Shown here piece after piece: positions 16,778 through 25,113 of a stretch of 64,000 bases of DNA. A model generated the notes under the pieces. The model saw only the letters and a program-made list of their open reading frames with translations, had not been told where the DNA came from and searched no databases. Origin of the DNA: Erwinia aphidicola (lineage in GTDB: Bacteria; Pseudomonadota; Gammaproteobacteria; Enterobacterales; Enterobacteriaceae); NCBI RefSeq assembly GCF_014773485.1, contig NZ_JACXBP010000009.1:124001-188000 (forward strand). The letters are read 5' to 3'. A program made the translations under genes and the position numbers. Within the stretch, counting starts at the first letter, position 1; the number at the start of each line of letters is the position of its first letter.

Positions 16778-17682
16778 CGCACCATCAACTGCGGGCTGAC
16801 ATTTTTCAGCAGGTCGTAGAACCAGGTTTTGGCGGTGATATCGCCAATCTCGGTATGGCCATACAGATAAACTTCCAGATTTGGCAGCTCAAACGGCAGC
16901 TCGATAATGCGCCCGTTGCCGCGCGCGACGTAAATCTTCGCCGCGCTGGTCGGCAGCGTCACCAGCAGCTCGGTGGCGGCAATCACTTCGCCTAACGCCG
17001 CAAAATGCGGCACTTCCAGCGCGATTTTGCGTTCAAAACCGTACTCGCGGATGCGCTCCTCCACCATGTAATGCCCGCTGATGGTAGACACGATAATGTG
17101 CTGTTCTTCCAGATAGCGCTGCAGGGAGAGCGTGTTGCCGATGCGCGGATGCGCCGTGTTGAGCAGGCAGACATAGCGCTCATCCATAATGCGGTCGCGC
17201 TGCGCCAGCGAAATCGTCTCGTTGCGGCTGCACAGCGCCGCGTCAATTTTCCCGGTTAGCAGCCACTCATCCAGCTTACGCATCTCGACGGGGATGACTT
17301 CAAGGCGCACGTTGGGCGCAATTTCACGCAGGTGCTTTACCAGCCGTGGCAGCAGCAGCAGCTCCCCGAGATCGGACAGCGCGAGGGTGAATTTGTGAAA
17401 AGATGTTTCCGGGGTGAAGCTACGGGTATCCGCCACCGCTTTTTCTATCCCGCTCAGCGACTTCTTAAATACCGCATAGAGCTGGCTGGCAACCGGGGTA
17501 GGCAGCATCCCCTTGCGGCTGCGTTTAAACAGCTCATTTCCCGTTTCATCCCGCAGCCGGGCTAGCGCGTAGCTGGCCGAGGGCTGGGTGATAAACAGTC
17601 TGTTAGCGGCGGCGCTGACGCTTTGCGTTTCAAAGATGGCGATAAACACCCGCACCAGGTTGAGATCCATCATGGCTGACAT
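16774..17682 (-). CDS. LysR-family transcriptional regulator
   Basis: A 302-residue regulator with a LysR HTH in residues 6-65 (LVRVFIAIFETQSVSAAANR, then TQPSASYALARLRDE) and an effector domain beginning near residue 95. The pattern is closest in feel to LeuO/NodD/YbeF-like members. It converges on the siderophore reductase gene with a four-base overlap of stop codons. The divergent neighbour across 279 bases is a MarA/SoxS-like regulator, but no evidence ties them together. Confidence 0.9.
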   Translation of the reverse strand: MSAMMDLNLVRVFIAIFETQSVSAAANRLFITQPSASYALARLRDETGNELFKRSRKGMLPTPVASQLYAVFKKSLSGIEKAVADTRSFTPETSFHKFTLALSDLGELLLLPRLVKHLREIAPNVRLEVIPVEMRKLDEWLLTGKIDAALCSRNETISLAQRDRIMDERYVCLLNTAHPRIGNTLSLQRYLEEQHIIVSTISGHYMVEERIREYGFERKIALEVPHFAALGEVIAATELLVTLPTSAAKIYVARGNGRIIELPFELPNLEVYLYGHTEIGDITAKTWFYDLLKNVSPQLMVR

Positions 17683-17843
17683 ATAGTTGAATCCTATAAT
17701 TGGAGATTCATATTATCTATTTGAACTATTTTAATCCTTCACCTAATATCCCTTCCATAATTATTTGATATGTTCTTTCATTTTTTTCATATTGCTATAA
17801 AAAACATATAAATCAATAAAATAACTAACTTGTTGTTCCGTTT

Positions 17844-17913
17844 TACCCAAAATAATTCGCGTGCAGGCAGGCGGCTATAGCCAACGCACCTGCGGCTTGA
17901 AGTATGGGGGGTA
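17844..17913. repeat. Internally deleted copy of a 125-bp palindromic element
   Basis: The ends TACCCAAAATAATTC and GCTTGAAGTATGG match the inverted termini of the element at 19980-20104, but about 50 central bases are missing. The block containing CTATAGCCAACGCACCTGC corresponds to one arm. It sits 48 bases before the MarA-like gene, so it may influence that promoter. Confidence 0.7.
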
Positions 17914-17961
17914 AGGCAGGAGTGGGCGCTTTCTGTCGCCTATCATCGCGGAGTATCCATA

Positions 17962-18294
17962 ATGAAACATGAAATTGTCGACGTCATCGTTGACTGGATT
18001 GACGATCACCTGGAAGAGGGCCTCAACATTGAGGCGGTCGCGGCGAAATCTGGCTACTCAAAGTGGCATTTGCAGCGGGCATTTAAAGAGCAGAAAGGCA
18101 TTACCCTGGCGACGTTTATTCGCAGCCGCCGCCTCGACCAGGCCGCGCAGTGTCTGGTCAGCTCGACCAAAAGCATTATGACCATTTCGATGGATCTCGG
18201 TTTCTCATCCCAGCAGTGTTTCCAGCGGGTGTTTAAAAAGCACTTCAACGTGACCCCGCGCGATTACCGTATCCAGCACCGTCAGTACCACTAA
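17962..18294 (+). CDS. AraC-family regulator, MarA/SoxS/RamA type
   Basis: A 110-residue regulator consisting of just the two-HTH AraC DNA-binding domain. GYSKWHLQRAFKE (residues 31-43) is the MarA/SoxS/RamA recognition helix almost exactly, and the second HTH has DLGFSSQQCFQRVFKKHF. These stand-alone activators switch on efflux, porin control and oxidative-stress genes. It does not match MarA, SoxS or RamA well enough to choose one; no soxR lies beside it. The next gene, 13 bases on, encodes a small exported protein, a layout reminiscent of marA-marB. Confidence 0.85.
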   Translation: MKHEIVDVIVDWIDDHLEEGLNIEAVAAKSGYSKWHLQRAFKEQKGITLATFIRSRRLDQAAQCLVSSTKSIMTISMDLGFSSQQCFQRVFKKHFNVTPRDYRIQHRQYH

Positions 18295-18307
18295 GTTCGG
18301 GAAAATC

Positions 18308-18517
18308 ATGCAACAGCTTGTTAAATCAGCCATCGTCGTCGCGCTGTTCAGCGCTTGTGCCACCGCTCAGGCCGCCGAAGGGATCAACCACTCAGCGGCC
18401 AGCACCCAGGCCGACACGCCTTTCAGCTACGAGCGCCAGCTGCAAAAGGTGATGCGCCCGATTAACGACCTGCTGCCCCCTGACGACGTGCAGGAAGGGC
18501 AGGCGTCACGCTCCTGA
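18308..18517 (+). CDS. Small exported protein (MarB-like position)
   Basis: A 69-residue protein. Residues 1-22 form a signal peptide (MQQLVKSAIVVALFSACATA, cut after QA), leaving a periplasmic peptide of about 47 residues rich in polar residues with PINDLLPPDD. A cysteine inside the hydrophobic stretch does not form a clear lipobox. The gene directly follows the MarA-like regulator, as marB follows marA, but sequence similarity to MarB is not convincing. Function unknown. Confidence 0.65.
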   Translation: MQQLVKSAIVVALFSACATAQAAEGINHSAASTQADTPFSYERQLQKVMRPINDLLPPDDVQEGQASRS

Positions 18518-18560
18518 GAACGTAAAATCGCTTAAATTCCGCTGTTTATCAGCGCGCGTC

Positions 18561-18591
18561 TTGAAAAAGTGCATACTGCATCGGCTATACT
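18561..18591 (+). promoter_or_regulatory. Predicted sigma-70 promoter of yqhA
   Basis: TTGAAA at 18561-18566 and TATACT at 18586-18591 are separated by 19 bases, two longer than ideal. The -10 ends 31 bases before the yqhA ATG. Confidence 0.5.
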
Positions 18592-18622
18592 GTGCGCCCT
18601 GTTGAATTGCGAACTGGATGCT

Positions 18623-19120
18623 ATGGAACGTTTCGTCGAAAACCTGATTTACTCTGCGCGCTGGCTGCTGGCACCGATTTACCTCGGGCTGTCGCTGGGA
18701 TTGGTGGCGCTCGCCATTAAGTTTTTCCAGGAGCTGTTCCACCTGCTGCCGCACGTGCTGGAGATGTCGGAAAATGACATGGTGCTGGTGCTGCTTTCGA
18801 TGATCGACATGACGCTGGTCGGCGGCCTGCTGGTGATGGTGATGCTGTCCGGCTATGAGAACTTTGTGTCGAAGCTGGATATTGGCGAGCACAAAGAGAA
18901 GCTTAACTGGCTGGGCAAGATGGACTCCGGCTCGCTGAAGAACAAAGTGGCGGCCTCGATTGTGGCGATTTCATCCATTCACCTGCTGCGGGTGTTTATG
19001 GATGCGAAGAATATCCCGGATAACAAGCTGATGTGGTATGTGATTATCCACCTGACCTTCGTGCTGTCGGCGTTTGTGATGGGTTACCTGGACAGTATGT
19101 CGCGCAAAGAGAAAATTTAA
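18623..19120 (+). CDS. yqhA: UPF0114 membrane protein YqhA
   Basis: A 165-residue inner-membrane protein nearly superimposable on E. coli YqhA ([20 protein letters not shown] at the start; [32 protein letters not shown]). Three or four hydrophobic helices are visible (about 8-28, 50-75, 105-125, 135-155). The ATG at 18623 gives the family length; an upstream GTG-type extension is not needed. Its function is not established. It is followed by a block of tandem hairpin repeats. Confidence 0.93.
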   Translation: MERFVENLIYSARWLLAPIYLGLSLGLVALAIKFFQELFHLLPHVLEMSENDMVLVLLSMIDMTLVGGLLVMVMLSGYENFVSKLDIGEHKEKLNWLGKMDSGSLKNKVAASIVAISSIHLLRVFMDAKNIPDNKLMWYVIIHLTFVLSAFVMGYLDSMSRKEKI

Positions 19121-19131
19121 CGCTATTCGCC

Positions 19132-19285
19132 GATCGGCACGGGATGCCCCGGCATTTGTGATCGGCACGGGTTGCCCCGGCATTTGTAGGGGCTGACCCT
19201 CTGTTTCGGTCAGCCCGCTAGCACGGTGCCAACCATCGGCACCGGTCGCCCCGGCATTTGTGATCGGCACGGGTCGCCCCCTACG
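19132..19285. repeat. Tandem 28-bp repeats with an embedded stem-loop unit
   Basis: GATCGGCACGGG(A/T)(T/C)GCCCC followed by GGCATTTGT recurs at 19132, 19160, about 19234 and 19262. A standard dispersed-repeat hairpin (GGGCTGACC with GGTCAGCCC) is inserted at about 19190-19216. The block lies between convergent yqhA and the TerC-family gene and reaches into the stop region of the latter. Confidence 0.75.
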
Positions 19286-19952
19286 ACATTGCCCGGCGTC
19301 GGTTGCTGACGGCGCCGAACGCCACAACCAGCAGGGCGCCCACCGCACCGGCAATCCAGTGGATATAAGGGATAGCCGCAGTATAGCGTAGCGCCGCCGG
19401 GTCACTCACCAGCATGGTGCCGGCTATCCAGCCAATCAGCGCGCCGCCGACGATGACGATAAACGGGAAGCGCCCCAGCAGCGTCAGCACCAGCTTACTG
19501 CCCATCACGATAATCGGGATGCTGATCAGCACGCCGAACGACACCAGCCAGACATTGCCCTTACCCGCTGCGGCCACCGCCAGCACGTTATCCAGCGACA
19601 TCACCACATCGGCCATGGTAATGGTCAGCACGGTTTTCCACAGGCGGCTGTCGCTGGCGACGTGCGCTTCCTCTTCTTCGTTCGCCACCAGCTTAAAGCC
19701 AATCCACAGCAGCAGCAGCGCGCCGACAATCTTCAGCCACGGCACCGCCAGCAGCTGCACGGCAATCACTAACAGAATCACCCTGGCAACAATCGCCCCC
19801 AGCGTGCCGAGGATAATCGCCTTCTTTTGCATCTGCGGCGGCAGCTTGCGGCAGGCCATGGCAATCACCACGGCATTATCGCCGCCCAGCAGCAGGTCAA
19901 TTAGCACGATTTGCAGCAGGATGATGGCAATATCGAAATGTTCAAACCACAT
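19281..19952 (-). CDS. TerC-family integral membrane protein (YjbE-like)
   Basis: A 223-residue inner-membrane protein with seven predicted helices and the TerC acidic motifs DLLLGGDNAVVIAMA (about 20-34) and MADVVMSLDNVLAVA (about 115-129). TerC proteins take part in metal ion, especially manganese, homeostasis and tellurite resistance. An in-frame GTG at 19958 could add two residues. A palindromic repeat element lies directly upstream, between this gene and the sigma-54 activator. Confidence 0.85.
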   Translation of the reverse strand: MWFEHFDIAIILLQIVLIDLLLGGDNAVVIAMACRKLPPQMQKKAIILGTLGAIVARVILLVIAVQLLAVPWLKIVGALLLLWIGFKLVANEEEEAHVASDSRLWKTVLTITMADVVMSLDNVLAVAAAGKGNVWLVSFGVLISIPIIVMGSKLVLTLLGRFPFIVIVGGALIGWIAGTMLVSDPAALRYTAAIPYIHWIAGAVGALLVVAFGAVSNRRRAMS

Positions 19953-19979
19953 AAGCACTCAGTCAATTTACAGGGAAAT

Positions 19980-20104
19980 ATACCCTTCATACTTCAAGCT
20001 GCAGGTGCGTTGGCTACAGCCGTTCACCCCAGTCACATAGCTATCTATGCTCCTGGGGACTCACAGCTTTGCCGCCTTCCTGCAACCTGAACTATTTTGG
20101 GTAT
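19980..20104. repeat. 125-bp palindromic miniature element
   Basis: The ends are inverted copies: ATACCC...CTTCAAGCTGCAGG at the left and CCTGCAACCTGAACTATTTT then GGGTAT at the right. The middle holds TGGGGACTCACAGC. This is the ERIC/YPAL-like class of non-coding palindromes known in Erwinia, Serratia and Yersinia relatives. A deletion derivative is at 17844-17913. It separates two minus-strand genes. Confidence 0.75.
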
Positions 20105-20112
20105 GATAAAGG

Positions 20113-22086
20113 TCAGCGGCGGAACTCATCGGCGCTAATCTGGTACTTCTTGAGTTTATTATATAATCCGGCACGTGACAGCCCCATTAACTGAGCCGCC
20201 TGGCGCAGGTTGCCGTTCAGCGAGTCGAGCGTGGTGATGATATGCGCCCGCTCGTGGGCGTCGAGCCTGGCCGCCGGCTGCGGTTCATGACGGCTGGCAC
20301 TGCCCGGCTGCGCGCGCTGCGTCACCTCATCCGGCAGGTCCTGCACGTCAATAAACAGCCCATTGTTCATATTGATCACCCGCTCAATAATATTTTCCAG
20401 CTCGCGCACGTTGCCTGGCCAGTCGTAGCGGGTCAGGGCGTCCATCGCCCCGGCGGTGAACTGCACGTTGACCTTTTTCAGCTGGGTGCAGACTTTCTCG
20501 CGGAACCACTCGGTCAGCGCCGGAATATCGCTGCTGCGCTCGCGCAGGGCCGGGATCGCAATCGAAATCACATTCAGCCGATAGTAAAGGTCGCGGCGGA
20601 ACGCGCCGCTCTCCACCGCGTTGATCAGATTGCAGTTGGTGGCGGCAATAATACGCACGTTGACCCCGATCGGCTGCGACGCGCCGATGCGCACCACTTC
20701 ACTCTCCTGCAGCACGCGCAGCAGGCTGGTCTGAGCCTCCAGCGGCATATCGCCAATCTCATCGAGGAACAGCGTACCGCCCTCCGCCAGTTCAAACTTG
20801 CCGGCGGCACCGCCGCGGCGCGAGCCGGTAAATGCACCGTCGGCATAGCCAAACAGCTCGCTCTGCACCAGGTCCCGCGGCAGCGCGCCGCAGTTAACGG
20901 CGATGAACGACTCACCGCTGCGCGGGCTGTCGTTGTGGATAGCCTGAGCAAACAGCTCTTTGCCGGTGCCGCTTTCGCCGGTCAGCAGTACCGTGCTGTC
21001 GCTGCGGCAGCAGCTGCGCGCTTTATCCATCGCCGCCTGTAGCGCCGGGGCGCTGCCGCACAGCATCTCGAAGGTGTAGCTGGCGCTGGTGCCCATCACC
21101 CGGCGGGTAATTGCCCGGATGCGCTGGTTCTCCCGCAGGGCGATCACCCTGCCGCCGCCCGGTGCGGGCATCACCGACACCAGGCAGGAGACGCGCTGAT
21201 TGTCTGCCGGCACAAACACCACCTCGCGGTCATTGCAGAAGGTCATGCTGGCGAGGCGAGCATTCTCCGGGTTGAGCACCTCATCCACCGGCTGCCCGGC
21301 GCGCACCCCGCGGTGGAAGATCTGGCGCGCATAGCGGTTAATGGTTTTGATCGTCCCGCGCCGATCCAGCACGATCACCCCTTCGTTAAGCGTTTCGAGG
21401 ATCGACTTCTGCTCCGCCAGCAGCGCGCGCAGGATCAGCTGCTGTCCAACCGCTTCGGCGGCGGCCTGCACGGTGCCGAGGGTGTGATAGTGAAAGTTAT
21501 CCTGGCTGGCGGTCAGCGTCAGCACTCCGATCATGCGGCCTTCGGCATCGCGGATCGGGGCGGCGGCGCACTGCAGATGGCGCTCGCGCAGGGCGATTTT
21601 CCAGTTTTCGCCGCTCAGCAGATAGACCAACCGCTGCTGCTCCAGGCAGCGGCCGGTGCAGTTAGTGCCAAGCTCAGACTCGCGCAGGATGCTGCCGACC
21701 GGGGTGAGATCGCGCCCGCAGCAGGAGAGCGTCACGCCCTGCGCATCGGTCAGATTAATGTGGCCGTCCGGGTTATACGCCAGCAGATTTTCCATAATGC
21801 TGCCCGCCACCGCGATCAGTTCCCCGTTCTCCGCCAGGATCTGCTTCAGCTTCGCCTCCGGGGGAGAGCGGTAGGCGAAGTGCGCGGGATGAATTCCAGC
21901 GGCGCGGCTGCTCTGCCAGGAGCGCAGCACCTCAGGGCGCAGGAATTCCGGCTGCTCACCGTGATTAAAATCCTGCCATGCCTGCTCCAGCAGGCTGTCC
22001 CAGCGGCTGGCCTCCTTTCCTTCCGGCAGGCTCATCTTGCCATCATATTCAGCCTGAATGACGCCGGCGAGTTCTGGTCGATTCAT
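20113..22086 (-). CDS. Sigma-54-dependent activator (AcoR/DhaR-type)
   Basis: A 657-residue enhancer-binding protein: N-terminal GAF domain (about 75-210, with GTNCTGRCLEQQ), a PAS-like stretch (about 225-330), the AAA+ domain (about 350-570) and a C-terminal Fis HTH (NLRQAAQLMGLSRAGLYNKL). Walker A is GESGTGKE and Walker B is GGTLFLDEIGDMP. The sigma-54 contact loop reads GAFTGS rather than GAFTGA. It is divergent from the inositol-dehydrogenase-like gene, which has a -24/-12 promoter, so it most likely activates that operon in response to a small molecule bound by its N-terminal domains. Confidence 0.92.
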   Translation of the reverse strand: MNRPELAGVIQAEYDGKMSLPEGKEASRWDSLLEQAWQDFNHGEQPEFLRPEVLRSWQSSRAAGIHPAHFAYRSPPEAKLKQILAENGELIAVAGSIMENLLAYNPDGHINLTDAQGVTLSCCGRDLTPVGSILRESELGTNCTGRCLEQQRLVYLLSGENWKIALRERHLQCAAAPIRDAEGRMIGVLTLTASQDNFHYHTLGTVQAAAEAVGQQLILRALLAEQKSILETLNEGVIVLDRRGTIKTINRYARQIFHRGVRAGQPVDEVLNPENARLASMTFCNDREVVFVPADNQRVSCLVSVMPAPGGGRVIALRENQRIRAITRRVMGTSASYTFEMLCGSAPALQAAMDKARSCCRSDSTVLLTGESGTGKELFAQAIHNDSPRSGESFIAVNCGALPRDLVQSELFGYADGAFTGSRRGGAAGKFELAEGGTLFLDEIGDMPLEAQTSLLRVLQESEVVRIGASQPIGVNVRIIAATNCNLINAVESGAFRRDLYYRLNVISIAIPALRERSSDIPALTEWFREKVCTQLKKVNVQFTAGAMDALTRYDWPGNVRELENIIERVINMNNGLFIDVQDLPDEVTQRAQPGSASRHEPQPAARLDAHERAHIITTLDSLNGNLRQAAQLMGLSRAGLYNKLKKYQISADEFRR

Positions 22087-22107
22087 CGTGTTCTCCCCGC
22101 TATTGGA

Positions 22108-22141
22108 ATGTCCATTTTATCGACATGTAAAGTTGACATGT
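22108..22141. promoter_or_regulatory. Candidate upstream activator sites for the sigma-54 regulator
   Basis: ATGTC-N9-GACAT forms an inverted repeat at 22108-22126. GACATGT is repeated directly at 22122-22128 and 22135-22141. The sites lie about 70-100 bases upstream of the -24 element, the normal distance for enhancer binding. Confidence 0.5.
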
Positions 22142-22206
22142 TTTTTTTATGTTCATTCTGTGAGCGAGGCGGACAGAGAAACGCGCGCAGCGCGGGACTC
22201 TGCACT

Positions 22207-22223
22207 CTGGCATAGCGTTTGCT
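22207..22223 (+). promoter_or_regulatory. Sigma-54 (-24/-12) promoter
   Basis: CTGGCATAGCGTTTGCT fits the sigma-54 consensus YTGGCACGRNNNTTGCW except at two positions, and keeps the essential GG and GC ten bases apart. It ends 51 bases before the ATG at 22275 and faces away from the sigma-54 activator gene. Confidence 0.75.
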
Positions 22224-22274
22224 TATGTCTGTTAAAGCCGCATCAGCAGGCGAACCAACCAGAGGGAAATCACG

Positions 22275-23297
22275 ATGTCAGCAACAGATAACAGCGTACG
22301 AGTGGGATTAATTGGCGCCGGGCGCATGGGGAGCTTCCATGCCGCTTCGCTGGCGCAGAAGGTGCCGGGAGCGGTACTGGCGGCGGTGGCGGACTCGGTT
22401 GCAGGGGCGGCTCAACGCCTGGCAGAGCAGCTTGGCGCGGGCAAGTATTACAGTGAACCGCAGGCGATGCTCGACGACCCGGAGATTGATGCGGTGCTGA
22501 TTGCCACTCCGGCGCGGACCCACGCGCAGCTGGTCGCGGCGGCAGCGCGCGCCGGTAAACATGTGTTCTGCGAAAAGCCGATGGCTATCACGCTGGAAGA
22601 GGCTGACCACGCCATCAATGCGGCAAAACAGGCAGGTGTGGTGCTGCAGGTCGGCTTCAACCGCCGTTTTGCCCGCGGCTTTGCTGCGGCGCTGGCCGAG
22701 ATCAAGGCCGGAGATATCGGCTCCCCGCAGCTGATCCGTTCGCTGACCCGCGACCCGGCCCCGCTGCGCGACCCCAGCGGCATCCCGCCCTGGACCATTT
22801 ATCTGGAAACGCTGATCCACGATTTTGACATGCTGCTGCACTGCAACCCCGGCGCGAAAGCGGTGGAAGTTTACGCCATCGCCGACGCGCTGGTGCGCCC
22901 GGATTTTAAAGATAAGGGGCTGCTGGATACCTCCGTGGTCACCATCCGCTTTGATAACGGGGCCATCGCGGTGGCCGACGCCAGCTTCCAGGCGGTTTAC
23001 GGCTATGACGTACGCGCCGAGGTGTTCGGCAGCAGCGGCATGCTGCAGATGGGCAATATCAACGTGAATAACTGCGTGCGCTACGGCGCCGCGGGGATCT
23101 CCATCGACACCTCGCGCCAGGATACCGACCTGCTGGCCGAGGCCTATATCGCCGAGCTGACCGAGTTTGTGCGCTGTGCCGCCACGGGTGAGACCCCGCG
23201 TGCCAGCGGTGAAGACGCGCGTAACGCGCTGCAAGTGGCGCTGGCCTGCATCGCTTCAGTCCAGCAGGGTAAACCTGTTCAGCTAAGAGGGGTATGA
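22275..23297 (+). CDS. Gfo/Idh/MocA-family oxidoreductase, inositol 2-dehydrogenase-like
   Basis: A 340-residue NAD(P)-dependent dehydrogenase. The Rossmann loop GLIGAGRMGSFHA is at about 12-24 and the family lysine lies in HVFCEKPMAIT near 100. IHDFDMLLHCNPG, about residue 182, is typical of IolG-like inositol or scyllo-inositol dehydrogenases. Its ribosome site AGAGGGAA precedes the ATG. The stop overlaps the next start (ATGA). With the isomerase-like and binding-protein genes it forms a small polyol/inositol-type catabolic set under sigma-54 control; the exact substrate is unproven. Confidence 0.9.
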   Translation: MSATDNSVRVGLIGAGRMGSFHAASLAQKVPGAVLAAVADSVAGAAQRLAEQLGAGKYYSEPQAMLDDPEIDAVLIATPARTHAQLVAAAARAGKHVFCEKPMAITLEEADHAINAAKQAGVVLQVGFNRRFARGFAAALAEIKAGDIGSPQLIRSLTRDPAPLRDPSGIPPWTIYLETLIHDFDMLLHCNPGAKAVEVYAIADALVRPDFKDKGLLDTSVVTIRFDNGAIAVADASFQAVYGYDVRAEVFGSSGMLQMGNINVNNCVRYGAAGISIDTSRQDTDLLAEAYIAELTEFVRCAATGETPRASGEDARNALQVALACIASVQQGKPVQLRGV

Positions 23298-24079
23298 CAA
23301 TGGCGGACTATCGTCTGTCGGTTTCGGCCGAAATGGTTTTTCTTAATTTGCCGTTTATTGAACGCGTGCAGCGCATTCACCAGCTGGGTTTCGCCGTGGA
23401 GATCTGGCACTGGAACAACAAAGACATTGACGCGCTGGCGGCAACGGGCGCGACCTTTACCTCGATGACCGGTTACCTGACGGGCAACCTGACGGACGAT
23501 GCAGAGATCGAGGCACTGCTGAGCAGCGCTGAAGCGTCGCTGGCGGTGGCGGCTCAACTCAACTGCCCGAGCCTGAACCTGCACGGCACCGGGCTGGACA
23601 ACCGGGGCCTGCCGGTCAAGCCGGTGGAGGTGGTGACCGGGGAGATGTGGGTAAAAGCGGTGCGCACGCTGGAGAAGCTGGCGGCACTCGGCGAGAAAGC
23701 GGGCAGGGTGTTCACGCTGGAGAACCTCAATCTTGCCGTCGACCATCCGGGCACGCCGTTTGCCCGCGCCGCCGACACGCTGGCGCTGGTGGAGGCGGTC
23801 AACAGCCCGTATCTGAAGATGAATCTCGACCTGTATCACGCGCAGATCGGCGAAGGCAATCTGATCGCGCTGATACAGCGCAGCGGCAACGCCATTGGCG
23901 AAATTCAGGTGGCGGACGTGCCGGGGCGCTGTGAGCCGGGCAGCGGCGAGATTAATTATCGCGCCATCGCCAAAGCGCTGCGGGCGATGAACTATCGGGG
24001 GGTGATTGCGCTGGAGGGATGGGCATCCGGGGAGAGTGAAGAGGCCCTGGCACGTTTTAAAGCGCACTTTGAGTCATGA
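23294..24079 (+). CDS. TIM-barrel isomerase, hydroxypyruvate isomerase-like
   Basis: A 261-residue xylose-isomerase-like TIM barrel. The C-terminal stretch IGEIQVADVPGRCEPGSGEI (about 202-221), followed by NY, is the Hyi/OtnI signature, and MNLDLYHAQIGEGNL supplies a metal-binding His region. Members of this group interconvert hydroxypyruvate and tartronate semialdehyde or isomerise related keto acids and sugars. The start ATG overlaps the previous stop by four bases. A weak hairpin with a T-run follows at about 24090-24115. Confidence 0.85.
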   Translation: MTMADYRLSVSAEMVFLNLPFIERVQRIHQLGFAVEIWHWNNKDIDALAATGATFTSMTGYLTGNLTDDAEIEALLSSAEASLAVAAQLNCPSLNLHGTGLDNRGLPVKPVEVVTGEMWVKAVRTLEKLAALGEKAGRVFTLENLNLAVDHPGTPFARAADTLALVEAVNSPYLKMNLDLYHAQIGEGNLIALIQRSGNAIGEIQVADVPGRCEPGSGEINYRAIAKALRAMNYRGVIALEGWASGESEEALARFKAHFES

Positions 24080-24186
24080 AGCAGTGATGCGGCCAGCCCA
24101 GGCCGCTTTTTTTAGGCCCGGCGCAGTCGCTTTGATGTCGGTTAATGCATAAAAAATAATAACTTACCTCTAGCTACAGGAATTTT

Positions 24187-25113
24187 ATGATGAATATGAA
24201 AAAGAGCGGATTGTTGATTCTGGCGCTTGCCGTCGCCCCCGCTTCCCAGGCGAAAGATCTGCGTATCGGCGTGGCGCTGGCCAACTTTGACCTTAACTTT
24301 ATCTCCATCCTGCGTACCCAGATGGCGAAAGAGATGGAGAAAGAGCAGATTCAGGGGCAGTTTGAGGATGCCAAAGGCGATGTGGCCGTGCAGGTGCAGC
24401 AGGTCGAAAACTTCATCAACCAGGGCGTGGACGCGATTATCCTTAATCCGGTGGATACCCAGGGCGTTAAGCCAATGATGGACGCGGCAAAACGCGCCAA
24501 TATTCCGCTGATCTTCGTTAACCGCAAGCCGGAAGTCGAACTGAGCGGTAAAATGGCCTACGTCGGCTCTGACTCGCTGCTCGGCGGGCGCATGGAGATG
24601 GAAGCGCTGGCAAAAAGAATGAACTATAAGGGCAATGTCGCGATTCTGATGGGCGCGCTGTCGGCGGAAGAGGCGCGCCAGCGTACTAAGGCGACCGAAG
24701 AGGTCATTGCCAAATACAAAGAGATGAAAGTGGTGGAAAAGCAGTCCGCCCAGTGGATGCGTAACGAAGCCGTTGATGTCACCTCCAGCTGGCTGCTGTC
24801 CGGCGATAAAATTGACGCGATAGCCGCCAATAACGACGAAATGGCCATCGGCGCGATTATGGCGCTTAACCAGAGCGGTAAAAAAGATATTCTTGTCGCC
24901 GGTATCGACGGTACCCCGGATGCGCTGCAGTTTATTAAGAGCGGCAAGCTGGCGTTAACCGTATTCCAGGATGCCGCCGGGCAGGGCAAAGGGGCGGTGA
25001 CGATGGCGAAGCAGGTGCTGGACGGTAAAAACGCCGATAAGTTTATGTGGATCCCCTATCAGGTGGTCACGCAAGAAAACTACGCCGAGTTTAGTGCCAA
25101 AAACGTTAAGTAA
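24187..25113 (+). CDS. Periplasmic sugar-binding protein, RbsB/IatA-like
   Basis: A 308-residue cluster-B type I binding protein with a signal peptide ending in SQA before KDLRIG (cleavage near residue 22). ILNPVDTQGVKPMMDAAKRA and AANNDEMAIGAIMALNQSG are typical of ribose and inositol binding proteins. No permease or ATPase gene is adjacent, so it must use transporter subunits encoded elsewhere or act as a sensor or chemoreceptor ligand carrier. It follows the isomerase-like gene by 107 bases and may be part of the same transcription unit or have its own promoter. Confidence 0.9.
   Translation: MMNMKKSGLLILALAVAPASQAKDLRIGVALANFDLNFISILRTQMAKEMEKEQIQGQFEDAKGDVAVQVQQVENFINQGVDAIILNPVDTQGVKPMMDAAKRANIPLIFVNRKPEVELSGKMAYVGSDSLLGGRMEMEALAKRMNYKGNVAILMGALSAEEARQRTKATEEVIAKYKEMKVVEKQSAQWMRNEAVDVTSSWLLSGDKIDAIAANNDEMAIGAIMALNQSGKKDILVAGIDGTPDALQFIKSGKLALTVFQDAAGQGKGAVTMAKQVLDGKNADKFMWIPYQVVTQENYAEFSAKNVK

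Noticed and set aside
17962..18294. Naming the small AraC regulator soxS, marA or ramA
   Set aside because: It shares the recognition helix with all three but is not clearly closer to one, and the expected partner regulators are absent.
23294..25113. Complete sugar ABC operon downstream of the sigma-54 promoter
   Set aside because: Only the binding protein is present; an esterase gene follows rather than ATPase or permease genes.
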